A stretch of 64,000 nt of DNA from Roseithermus sacchariphilus (lineage in GTDB: Bacteria; Bacteroidota; Rhodothermia; Rhodothermales; MEBIC09517). Both the position numbers and the translations under genes were made by a program. The stretch covers positions 4,450,449-4,514,448 of the forward strand of contig CP030158.1 in NCBI GenBank assembly GCA_003285105.1, in the 5' to 3' direction. This document shows positions 53,235 to 61,319 of this stretch, in pieces. The notes under the pieces were generated by a model. It did no database searches. It saw only the letters and a program-made list of their open reading frames with translations, and was not told the DNA's origin. How positions within the stretch are numbered: position 1 is the first letter of the stretch; each line of letters begins with the position of its first letter.

Positions 53235-54371
53235 TCAGGGCTCACCGAGACGCACGGTGGTCCCGGTCTGCGCCGAGCGGCGGGCCGCATCGAGGATGTC
53301 GACGACGATGAGGTTGTTTTCCAGGGACGACAAGGAGCCGGTCGGGTCGACCCGACCCCGGACGACGGCTGCAAGATACGCGAACGGATCATCAAACGGA
53401 GGCGTGCGCGCGGGGACTTCGTAGGCGGTCGGGGCCGGCTCGCCGGAGCGACGCACCCGCATCCGGGTCGGGTCATCCTGAAAGAGGGCACCGCCGGTAC
53501 CGTACAGATGCATATCTTTCCGGCTGTAGGGCCAGTTCCAGGAGGCCTGGATGATCCCCTGCGCATCGGGATACGTCAGCACGATGGTGGCTTCGTCGTC
53601 GACCCGCGGGTAGCGGTCCGGTTTGAACTGCTGGGTGACGGCCGTGACGCTCAGGGGCCGCCGGCCGTCCATGAGCCAGGTGATGAGGTTGGCCCCGTAG
53701 CAGCCGAAATCGATGAGCGCTCCACCGCCGTTCAACGTGGGATCCGTCAGCCAGGCCAGAAACTCCTCGCCCACCCCGATCTCCTGCGGACCCTGGTGGC
53801 CGTCGTAGACGATCAGCTTGCGCAGCGTTCCGATGGCTCCCTCCTCCACCTGCCGCCGGGCCTCGTGGACGCTGCCGTACCAGGTCGTCTCATAATTGGT
53901 CAGCAGGTGGATGCCGGCGGCCCGGGCCGCCTCGGCCATCGCACGGGCATGCTCCCGGCTGACGGCCAGCGGCTTTTCCACCATCACGTGGATACCGCGG
54001 GCCGCCGCCGCCCGGACGACGGCCAGATGGTCGTAGATGCTGGTGAACACCACGACCGCCTCCGGCCGGGTCGCCTCCAGCATCGCGTCGAGATCCATGA
54101 ACACCCGTGCCGGATCGAGCCCGTACCGGGCCTGCATGCGCGCGGCCAGCGCCCGATCGGCCTCCCAGTATCCGACCACCTCGATGTCACCCCGATCCTC
54201 CCGCCCCAGAATCCACCCCACATGGCCGTGGCTGAATCCGGCTACGGCCACCCGCACCGGCGCTTCGGCCCGGACCGCCGAGGGCTGCCCCCGCACCGAC
54301 GAACCGGTTGCCGACGACAGAGCGCCCAGGAGAAAAAAAAGAGTCAGGTGGAATGTAGGCGTTGTACGCAT
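53235..54371 (-). CDS. Sec-exported Gfo/Idh/MocA oxidoreductase
   Basis: A 378-residue protein with a Sec-type signal peptide (FHLTLFFLLGALSSATGSSVRGQ). The Rossmann fold is VRVAVAGFSHGHVGW, where the usual GxGxxG is GFSHGHVG, a variant seen in exported members. The EKP motif HVMVEKPLAVS and a substrate-side DFGCYGANLITWLMDG follow. Family members oxidise or isomerise sugars. It differs from the Tat-exported homologue at 13920 in signal type and sequence. Substrate unknown. It stands 51 bases upstream of the HAD gene. Confidence 0.8.
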   Translation of the reverse strand: MRTTPTFHLTLFFLLGALSSATGSSVRGQPSAVRAEAPVRVAVAGFSHGHVGWILGREDRGDIEVVGYWEADRALAARMQARYGLDPARVFMDLDAMLEATRPEAVVVFTSIYDHLAVVRAAAARGIHVMVEKPLAVSREHARAMAEAARAAGIHLLTNYETTWYGSVHEARRQVEEGAIGTLRKLIVYDGHQGPQEIGVGEEFLAWLTDPTLNGGGALIDFGCYGANLITWLMDGRRPLSVTAVTQQFKPDRYPRVDDEATIVLTYPDAQGIIQASWNWPYSRKDMHLYGTGGALFQDDPTRMRVRRSGEPAPTAYEVPARTPPFDDPFAYLAAVVRGRVDPTGSLSSLENNLIVVDILDAARRSAQTGTTVRLGEP

Positions 54372-54676
54372 GAGTCATCGGTGATCCCATCAAACAGGCG
54401 TTCGTCGCCGTCGAGCGCAGGCAGGACCGGCACGATCAGCCGCCTCGTGCACCCCTCCGCCGCCCGGGCTACCCCTCAGTATAGCGAACCCTCTCCGACA
54501 TTCCATCGCCCCGTTCGGGTCACCCGCAGAAACACGGCGATGCGACCCGCGTCCCCCGGCACAGAATTTTTCGGGGGGAAGATCTTACCGGAACCTTCGC
54601 AGCGGCCGATGTAATACCCCTGCACGGGGTGCCGCGGTGCGGCCGCCCTGCCTTCGTACCGGACCCGCACGCACCC
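54372..54676. other. Divergent intergenic region
   Basis: This 305-base gap separates the oxidoreductase gene and the Smr gene and should hold both promoters. I see no confident boxes. A small hairpin ACCCC-TGCAC-GGGGT (54616-54630) lies 46 bases before the Smr start. Nothing else stands out. Confidence 0.4.
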
Positions 54677-55012
54677 ATGCCTCATCCCCGCCTCGAAGAC
54701 GACGGCACCACGGTGGTGCTGGATCTGCACGGGGCGTCTGTGGCCGATGCCCTCGCGCTGGCCCGCGCCACCGTGCGAGAAGCCGCCCGGCGAGGACGCA
54801 CCTACGTCCGGCTCATCCACGGCGGGTCGGCCCGCCGCGATGCGTACCGCCCCGGCACGATCCGGCAGGCCCTGCACGCCTGGCTCGACGGCCGGCCGGC
54901 CGAGGTGCCCATCGCCGACGCCTGGCGGGCCGACGGCTACCTCCTGCTCGCCCTGACGCTGCCCTCCCACACCGACCCCGTCCCGATCCGGCTCCGAGAC
55001 GTGCAGCCCTGA
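54677..55012 (+). CDS. Stand-alone Smr-domain protein
   Basis: A 111-residue protein consisting almost entirely of one Smr domain: VVLDLHGASVADALALA (the LDLHG signature), VRLIHGGSA and the helix GTIRQALHAWLDG. The IHGxG-like loop here lacks the usual lysine (HGKG becomes HGGS). Smr domains nick DNA branched structures or act on RNA/ribosomes. A MutS2 with its own Smr domain is encoded elsewhere in the window. ATG 54677 was preferred to an upstream alternative 48 bases earlier with unlike residues. Confidence 0.75.
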   Translation: MPHPRLEDDGTTVVLDLHGASVADALALARATVREAARRGRTYVRLIHGGSARRDAYRPGTIRQALHAWLDGRPAEVPIADAWRADGYLLLALTLPSHTDPVPIRLRDVQP

Positions 55013-55154
55013 TCCCCCCTTCGTGCTGAAAAAACCTTGAGCCAACCCACCCCCATTCTTTCCGCCAAGGTCCTATCTTGAGGCGACAACGCAAAAAAAA
55101 TTACACCGCCTGCGTTTCACCCTCCGACCCTCTCCTGCGACCCCGTTCCGCCCG

Positions 55155-55853
55155 ATGATCCGCATTGGCATCACCACCTCGTTCGAGCACGACGAGCAGC
55201 GTCTCCACCACCTCTACGTGCAGGCGGTCGAGCAGGCCGGCGCGCTGCCGCTGATCGTGCCCATGCTCACGTCGGAGGCGGCGACGCAGGCCTTTGCCGA
55301 CCTGGTGGACGGGCTCGTGATCTCCGGGGGGCCGGCGATCACGGACGGCCTCATCGGGGCGTTGCCGGAGGACATCGAGGAGACGCCCCCCCGGCGGGCC
55401 TCCTCGGACCGATGGCTGCTGGAGGCCTGCCTGGCCGCACGCAAGCCCGTGCTGGGCATCTGCTACGGCATGCAACTGCTGAATGCCCGGGCCGGCGGCA
55501 CCATCTACGCCGACGTCGAACGGCAATGCCCGGGGACGATGGTCCACAGCGCCAAACGCGGGGGGACGACCCATGCGATCGAGCTCGTGCCGGGATCCGT
55601 GCTGCACGCGGTGCTGGGCCATGACCGCCTCGACGTCAACACCCGCCACATCCAGGCCGTCGCCGACGTGCCGCCGCCCTTCCGCATCGCCGCCCGCGCT
55701 CCGGACGGCGTCGTGGAGGCCATCGAGAACGAAGACGGCACCGTGCTCGGCGTGCAGTTCCACCCGGAACGCATGGGCGCGGCGATGGCCCCGCTGTTCC
55801 GGCATCTGGTCGATCAGGCTCGTGCCCGTCGCCACACAGCACACGCCGCCTGA
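55155..55853 (+). CDS. Class I glutamine amidotransferase-like gamma-glutamyl hydrolase (PuuD-type)
   Basis: A 232-residue peptidase C26 protein. The nucleophile Cys is in VLGICYGMQLLN (near residue 102), and the His/Glu of the triad are in VQFHPERMG (near 201). PuuD-type members remove the gamma-glutamyl group from gamma-glutamyl-GABA in putrescine breakdown; others act on folate poly-glutamate or related amides. The other genes of the Puu pathway are absent here, so the substrate remains open. It is followed 51 bases later by the lytic transglycosylase gene. Confidence 0.85.
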   Translation: MIRIGITTSFEHDEQRLHHLYVQAVEQAGALPLIVPMLTSEAATQAFADLVDGLVISGGPAITDGLIGALPEDIEETPPRRASSDRWLLEACLAARKPVLGICYGMQLLNARAGGTIYADVERQCPGTMVHSAKRGGTTHAIELVPGSVLHAVLGHDRLDVNTRHIQAVADVPPPFRIAARAPDGVVEAIENEDGTVLGVQFHPERMGAAMAPLFRHLVDQARARRHTAHAA

Positions 55854-55904
55854 CCGCCACCCTCGCCCTCCTCTGACCACGTTTTCATCGCTTCTCTGCC
55901 GCCC

Positions 55905-57692
55905 ATGCCTCCCTCTGCACCAGGCCGGAAACGCCCCTTCCTGTGGAGCGCCCTGACCGTGGCCCTGCTGGTAACCGGCACGATGGTGCTCCATCCGCGC
56001 ATGACCACCTGGGCGAGGGACTGGCTGTCCCACGTGGGCCTGCTCACCCCGACGGAACCGGCGGTGGCCGAAACGCCGGCGCCGACGCCGGCCCCGGTGT
56101 CCTTCACCCTGCGTCAGTTGCCCAACCACCCGGAGCGGCTGTACATCGCCCCCCGGGCTGCCGAGCGCAGCCCCGCCACGGCACGGCTGACCCCGCAGTT
56201 CCAGGCCTTGCTCGACACGTACACCCTTCGCCAGGGCGTCGATGACAACTTCACGATCCGCGTCCTGGACAACCGCACCGGCACGCTGCTGGAGCTGTTT
56301 ACCCTGACGGCGGAGCGCGCGGCCTACGAGGCCACCGGCGAGGCCGACTGGCCGGCCATCGACGCACGCCGGCGCGAGGAGACCCGCCGGCTGGTGGACA
56401 AGTACGAGGCCCTCGGCATCCCCCGGGAGCACATCACGGCCAAATGGGGCCGGCGCAACCAGGTCCTCGAAGCGCGGGCGCGGGAAGCGTCCATCCTCGA
56501 ATACGAACTGCGGCTGGCGTCCTCCCTCGGGCTCAGCCTCCTCGCCACCGAGATCGGCACGGTCGAGACGTTCAACGACGACCGCCTGGTCTCGAGCGCC
56601 GGCGCCCGGAGTCGGTACCAGATGATGCCGTACGTGCTCCGGCAACAGGGCATCCATCACTACCGGCTGGGGACCGTGCAGGGCCGCTCGATCACGGTGC
56701 GCGAGGAGTGGCACCCGCTGCTGACGATGGAGGCGGCGTTCGTCGTGCTGCGCGGCTACGTCAACGCCGTGGGCCACGAACTGCCGGGGCTGTCCGCCTA
56801 CCATACGGGGCCGAACAACATCTACAAGCTGTACCGGCTCTTCCTCACCGAAGGCGAAGGGCTCTTCTCCCCCGAGGCCACCGTCCTCGACGCCTACATG
56901 TGGGGCGTGACCGAGGGCTTCGAGACGGTATCCGAGCACACCACGTTCCGATCCCACTCCCGGGGCTACGTCCCGGCAGCCTTCGGCGCGCTGCGCGCCA
57001 CCGAGCACCTGCCGGTGGACACCAGCCAGACCGTCTTCATGGAACGCGTGCAGCTCCGCCGTGGCCAGTCCCTCCCGCTGCACGCCCTGCTGGACGCGCT
57101 CTCCGCCGCCGACCCGGCGCTGGCCGCCGACCCCGGCCCGTACCAGCGGTTCCGTGCGTTGAACCCTCACATGGACCTGCCCGACGCCCCCGATAGCCTG
57201 GGCCTGCCCCCGGAGGGCGACGTCGTCCTCCGGGATCGCGTGCAGGACCTCCCCGTGCGGTTCTTCCTCCCCCTCGGCTCGACGCGGCGGCTCGCGGAGG
57301 CCGGCTATGACCTCCTCGACCCCGAACAGACGTTCGCCTTCACGCGGAACACGTACGCCCCGCCGCCGGACAGCGTCATCACGCCGTGGGACCGCGCCTA
57401 CGACGAGCTGGTGGCTTCCGTCAGCCGCTTCGGCTTCACCGAGGAAAACCGGTCCACGCTGAACCGCCTGGAGAATGTCTTCACCGAGCTGGCCGAGCGC
57501 AACCCGTCCCCCTACCGCCGGCAGCAGCTCGCCATCATCCGCACCCACCAGCAGCTGTGGCAGACGCGGTTCTGGGAGCAACTCGCCCGGGCCACCGAGG
57601 CCGCCATGGGCAAGGCCCGCATCCCGATCCAGCCGCCCGTGCCGATCGAGGTGGACACGGACGCCCCCACGAACCGGGACGCCGCCGACTGA
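55905..57692 (+). CDS. Lytic transglycosylase-like membrane-anchored protein
   Basis: A 595-residue protein with one N-terminal membrane segment (FLWSALTVALLVTGTMVL). A helical domain leads to an SLT-like core (about 200-320). TEIGTVETFND offers the catalytic Glu, SSAGARSRYQMMPYVL is the GA-x-G/S-xxQ-x-M loop, and ELPGLSAYHTGPNNIYKLY is the conserved Tyr/AYN-type loop. These match MltD-like lytic transglycosylases that cleave peptidoglycan to anhydromuropeptides. The C-terminal half is helical with a motif that repeats none of the LysM pattern. Function beyond the core is unknown. Confidence 0.72.
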   Translation: MPPSAPGRKRPFLWSALTVALLVTGTMVLHPRMTTWARDWLSHVGLLTPTEPAVAETPAPTPAPVSFTLRQLPNHPERLYIAPRAAERSPATARLTPQFQALLDTYTLRQGVDDNFTIRVLDNRTGTLLELFTLTAERAAYEATGEADWPAIDARRREETRRLVDKYEALGIPREHITAKWGRRNQVLEARAREASILEYELRLASSLGLSLLATEIGTVETFNDDRLVSSAGARSRYQMMPYVLRQQGIHHYRLGTVQGRSITVREEWHPLLTMEAAFVVLRGYVNAVGHELPGLSAYHTGPNNIYKLYRLFLTEGEGLFSPEATVLDAYMWGVTEGFETVSEHTTFRSHSRGYVPAAFGALRATEHLPVDTSQTVFMERVQLRRGQSLPLHALLDALSAADPALAADPGPYQRFRALNPHMDLPDAPDSLGLPPEGDVVLRDRVQDLPVRFFLPLGSTRRLAEAGYDLLDPEQTFAFTRNTYAPPPDSVITPWDRAYDELVASVSRFGFTEENRSTLNRLENVFTELAERNPSPYRRQQLAIIRTHQQLWQTRFWEQLARATEAAMGKARIPIQPPVPIEVDTDAPTNRDAAD

Positions 57693-57733
57693 CCGCCCCC
57701 GCCGCGGCACGCACCGGACCGCCGCTTCGGCCC

Positions 57734-58270
57734 CTACGCACCGCCGTCATCGAGACGCCGGATGGGATCGCCGAGCCGGATGCAGCCGCCCTGCACGACG
57801 ACGAATAGCGCCCCGCGACGGTCCGTGCGGCTCACCGCGGCGAACGCCGCCGGGCTGGTTCGATCCCGAAACTTGGCGCAGGGCCGATGCGGACGGGGGC
57901 TGCGCTCCAGCACCACCTCGCCCACCCGCACACGGTCGCCCGGGCGCAGGGCACGCAGATCGAACCCTTCGACGACGAGGTTGTCTCCGATCACCGCCGG
58001 CTCGGTGCCGAAGAGCCGGAGCACCTCCAGGTTGATCGCCGTCACCTCGCGCCCGGGGATGTGCTCCCCTTTCCAGAACGACTTGTGCGGGTGATCGCCG
58101 GCGAAACCAACCCCGGGCACCACCGTTACGGCCTGCGGCGTCCGCCGCGCCTCCGGGGCGGGCGACTCCACCAGCAACGCCACGCGGCCCTCCGCGCCCA
58201 GCGGCAGGGCCTCCAGCCGCTCGACGAGGCGTGCCGCCTCGCTCGGGTCAATCCGTGTATCCGTGGACAT
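57734..58270 (-). CDS. MOSC-domain protein
   Basis: A 178-residue MOSC protein: PGVGFAGDHPHKSFWKG near the start, GREVTAINLEVLRLFG and GDNLVVEGFDLRALRPGDRV in the middle, and PHRPCAKF containing the conserved Cys that may bind sulfur or molybdenum cofactor. MOSC domains occur in molybdenum-cofactor sulfurases and molybdoenzymes such as YiiM and mARC. It stands alone, without a molybdenum enzyme beside it. The start MSTDTRIDPS was chosen; the frame upstream overlaps the divergent SxtJ gene. Confidence 0.85.
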   Translation of the reverse strand: MSTDTRIDPSEAARLVERLEALPLGAEGRVALLVESPAPEARRTPQAVTVVPGVGFAGDHPHKSFWKGEHIPGREVTAINLEVLRLFGTEPAVIGDNLVVEGFDLRALRPGDRVRVGEVVLERSPRPHRPCAKFRDRTSPAAFAAVSRTDRRGALFVVVQGGCIRLGDPIRRLDDGGA

Positions 58271-58282
58271 GGTAGAGCTTCG

Positions 58283-58720
58283 ATGATGATCGGGATCGGA
58301 GATGAACTGCGCCGGCTGGACACCGGCCGCGCCGCGCTGCGGCGCTTCGGACAGGTGGTCGGCGGGGTGCTGCTGCTGATCGGCGGCGCGATCGGCTGGC
58401 GCCACGGGTGGACGCTCACCACGGCCGCGCAGATCCTGCTCGGCCTCGGCGGCCTCCTCGTCGTGCTCGGCACCGTGGTGCCGCACGCCCTGCGCGGCGT
58501 CTACCGCGGCTGGATGGCGCTGGCGCTGGTGCTCGGCTACGTGATGACGCGCGTGCTGCTGTCCGTGGTGTTCCTCGCCGTGGTCACCCCCATCGGCCTG
58601 CTGATGCGGCTGTTCGGGCACGACCCGATGCGGCGCACCCCGGATGCCTCCGCCCCCACCTACTGGATCCCCCGCGACGGGCAACCGCCCTCACCCCGGC
58701 ACCTGGAACGCTATTTCTGA
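58283..58720 (+). CDS. SxtJ-family membrane protein
   Basis: A 145-residue inner-membrane protein with two to four hydrophobic segments: VVGGVLLLIGGAIGWRHGW, AAQILLGLGGLLVVLGTVVP and WMALALVLGYVMTRVLLSVVFLAVVTPIGLLMRLFG. The last stretch with the tail GHDPMRR fits SxtJ. The family is often near polysaccharide or saxitoxin-like clusters but has no proven function. It starts 12 bases past the start of the divergent MOSC gene. Confidence 0.75.
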   Translation: MMIGIGDELRRLDTGRAALRRFGQVVGGVLLLIGGAIGWRHGWTLTTAAQILLGLGGLLVVLGTVVPHALRGVYRGWMALALVLGYVMTRVLLSVVFLAVVTPIGLLMRLFGHDPMRRTPDASAPTYWIPRDGQPPSPRHLERYF

Positions 58721-58758
58721 CGCCCCCGCTCTGACGCCCCGCGGGGACGCGGCCCGGC

Positions 58759-61068
58759 TCAGCCGATGTCCCAGAGCTGCTCCGCCTCGGTCCGTTCCTG
58801 CGCCCGCTTCATCAGCAGCTCCTGGAAGCCGATCTCCTCCTCCGGGGTGCGGGGCCTTCGCTGCACGTAGCGCCCGTCCGGCTGCAGGTCCCACGCCTGG
58901 CGCTGATCCGCCAGGGCGAAGTGCAGCAGCCGGATCAGCCGCGCCCGCAGCGCCGGCTCCTCGACCTCCACCACGGCTTCGACGCGATCGTCCAGGTTGC
59001 GCCGCTGCCAGTCCGCGCTGCCGATGTACACGTTGGGCCGGCCGTCGTTGTGGAAGTAGTAGACCCGGCTGTGCTCCAGCAGCCGCCCGACGATGCTGAT
59101 GACCCGGATGTTCTCGCTGAAGCCGGGCAGGCCGGGACGCAGCCGGCAATGACCGCGCACGATCAGGTCCACCTGCACCCCGGCCTGCGAGGCGCGGTAG
59201 AGCTCCTGGATCATCTCGACGTCGTCCATCGCGTTCATCTTGGCGATGACGTGCCCCTTCCCCCCTTTCCGCTGGTGGTCCACCTCGCGGCGGATCAGGC
59301 GCAGGAAGGCCGCCCGCATGTCGCGCGGCGCCACGATCAGCTTGCGGTAGTGCTGTTCCGGGGCGTATCCGGTCAGGTAATGGAACAGGTTGACCAGATC
59401 GAACCCGATGTCCGGCTGGCAGGTCAGCAGGCCCAGGTCCGTGTAGAGGCGGGCCGTCTTGGGGTTGTAATTGCCCGTGCCGATGTGGCAATACGCCCGC
59501 AGGCCGTCCTCCTCCTCCCGGATGACCAGCGTCGTCTTCGTATGCGTCTTCAACCCGACGACGCCGTAGGTGACGTGCACGCCGGCCTTCTCCAGCATCT
59601 GCCCCCACTCGATGTTGTTCTGCTCGTCGAAGCGGGCCTTCACCTCCACCAGCACGGCCACCTGCTTGCCGCTCTCGGCCGCCCGGATCAGCGCCTGCAC
59701 GATGGGCGACTGGTCGGAGGTGCGGTAGAGCGTCTGCTTTATGGCAAGCACCCGCGGGTCCGTGGCGGCCTCCTCGACGAAGCGCTGCACGCTGGCCCGG
59801 AAGGACTCGTAGGGATGATGCACCAGCAGATCCCCCTGCCGGATGGTGTCGAAGATGTTGGGCGGCTCCTTGGCGCCCGGCTCGACCATCAGACGGGCGG
59901 GGACGACCGGCTCCCACGGCGTGTAGAGGTGCTCGGGCGGCCCGATCTCGGCGAAGAAGGCACAGTCGGAGTGGTCGATGAAGTCGTGCGTCTCGTAGAC
60001 GTCCTCCGGGGAGAGGGCGAGTTCCCGCATGAGCAGCCGCCGCACGTGTTCGGGCATCGACTCCTCCACTTCCAGCCGCACCACCGGGGCGAAGCGCCGT
60101 TCGCGCAGTTCCTCCGAGATCATCTCGATCAGATCATCGGCCTCCTCCTCGTCCCGCCGGATGTCGGCGTTGCGGGTGATCTGGAAGGCGCTCACGCTGA
60201 TGATCTCCATGCCGCGGAAGACCTCGTGCAGGTTGTGGGCGATGACCTGCTCGAGCGGGACGAAGCGCATGGGCCGTTTGTCGCCCGGATGGAGCGGCAC
60301 CCAGCGGCCCTGGCTCGTCGGCACCTTGATGCGGGCGAAGTGCTCCGTGCCGCGCGTGGGGTGGCGCAGCATGACCGCCAGCGACAGGCTCAGGTTGGAG
60401 ATGAACGGGAACGGGTGCCCCGGATCGACGGCCAGCGGGGTCAGGATGGGAAAGATGTGCGTCTGGAAGTAGGCGTCGATCTCTTGCTGCTCCTTGCGGC
60501 TGAGGGCATCGTAGTCGAGCACATGGATCCCGGCCCGTTCGGCCAGCAGCGGGCGCAGCTCGTAGGCCCAGAGGTCCTGCATCGTCCGGTACATCTGCAA
60601 CACCGCCGGGCGGATGAGCTTCAGCTGCTCGTCGGGGGTACGTCCGTCCGGGTTGAGCGCCCGCACGCCGGCAGCCCACTGCCGCTTGAGGCCGCCCACG
60701 CGCTTGCGGAAGAACTCGTCGAGGTTCGTCGACGTGATGGCGAGGAAGCGCACCCGCTCCAGCAACGGCGTGCGCTCGTCGATGGCCTGATAGAGCACGC
60801 GCCAGTTGAAGTCGAGCCAGCTCAGCTCGCGGTTGAAGTAGAGGTGCGGGTGATCGAGCGGCGCGGTCGGCGGCACCGGGCGCGGCGAGGTCGCCTTGGG
60901 CACGGCGAACTCGATGCGGGCCGATGCGGGCGTCGCCGCTCCGGCGTCGCCGTTGGCCTCGACGGCATCGCCGTTGGCCTCGACGGCCTCGACGGCGAGG
61001 TCGCCTTTGCGGGCGGAGGAGGGGTTCCGGGCCGAGGAGGGGTTCCGGGCGGAGGGATTGGCTTCCAT
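58759..61068 (-). CDS. ppk1: Polyphosphate kinase 1
   Basis: A 769-residue Ppk1. Recognisable parts are the N-domain (YFNRELSWLDFNWRVL), the middle domain (FAITSTNLDEFFRKRV), the phospho-acceptor His in GLKTHTKTTLVIREE and a second in YCHIGTGNYNPKTARLY. It transfers the terminal phosphate of ATP to polyphosphate and back. The N-terminus before residue 75 is an unusual low-complexity extension built from small repeats (see separate entries). A glucokinase of the polyphosphate type is encoded a few kilobases downstream, suggesting a polyphosphate economy. ATG 61068 was chosen. Confidence 0.95.
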   Translation of the reverse strand: MEANPSARNPSSARNPSSARKGDLAVEAVEANGDAVEANGDAGAATPASARIEFAVPKATSPRPVPPTAPLDHPHLYFNRELSWLDFNWRVLYQAIDERTPLLERVRFLAITSTNLDEFFRKRVGGLKRQWAAGVRALNPDGRTPDEQLKLIRPAVLQMYRTMQDLWAYELRPLLAERAGIHVLDYDALSRKEQQEIDAYFQTHIFPILTPLAVDPGHPFPFISNLSLSLAVMLRHPTRGTEHFARIKVPTSQGRWVPLHPGDKRPMRFVPLEQVIAHNLHEVFRGMEIISVSAFQITRNADIRRDEEEADDLIEMISEELRERRFAPVVRLEVEESMPEHVRRLLMRELALSPEDVYETHDFIDHSDCAFFAEIGPPEHLYTPWEPVVPARLMVEPGAKEPPNIFDTIRQGDLLVHHPYESFRASVQRFVEEAATDPRVLAIKQTLYRTSDQSPIVQALIRAAESGKQVAVLVEVKARFDEQNNIEWGQMLEKAGVHVTYGVVGLKTHTKTTLVIREEEDGLRAYCHIGTGNYNPKTARLYTDLGLLTCQPDIGFDLVNLFHYLTGYAPEQHYRKLIVAPRDMRAAFLRLIRREVDHQRKGGKGHVIAKMNAMDDVEMIQELYRASQAGVQVDLIVRGHCRLRPGLPGFSENIRVISIVGRLLEHSRVYYFHNDGRPNVYIGSADWQRRNLDDRVEAVVEVEEPALRARLIRLLHFALADQRQAWDLQPDGRYVQRRPRTPEEEIGFQELLMKRAQERTEAEQLWDIG
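60943..60993. repeat. 21-bp tandem repeat in ppk1 N-terminal coding region
   Basis: Two 21-bp units (GGCGTCGCCGTTGGCCTCGAC and a one-base variant) lie head to tail, followed by a partial third. They encode repeated VEANGDA. Being in frame, they change length but not reading frame. Confidence 0.75.
61016..61051. repeat. 18-bp tandem repeat in ppk1 N-terminal coding region
   Basis: The unit GAGGAGGGGTTCCGGGCC occurs twice, 61016-61033 and 61034-61051 (last base G). It encodes repeated ARNPSS. It lies nearer the ppk1 start than the 21-bp repeat. Confidence 0.75.
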
Positions 61069-61319
61069 GAATCCGGGGCGAACCGTTTCGGTGTCGGGAG
61101 GAGCCGGCCCCGAGGGCCGGGCAGGAGACGGCGAGCAGCCGGCGGCCGAGTTCGAGAGAGGGCCCGGGAGGTCGGGCGCCCTCCGCTCGTCCCATGCCTC
61201 CATCCCCGGGTTGGCGACCGCCGCCCTGCGCGCCGGCCGTCGGCGTCTCCGTCCGTCCTGATAGTCCGCGGACCCGGGCGACGTTCCGGCCGCCGGCGCA
61301 AGAGCCTCCCGGCGGCGGG

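Noticed and set aside
55101-57710. Minus-strand open frame of 869 codons
   Set aside because: It lies antisense to the amidotransferase-like and transglycosylase genes, both of which have recognisable motifs. Its own product is Gly/Arg/Val/Ala-rich without domains.
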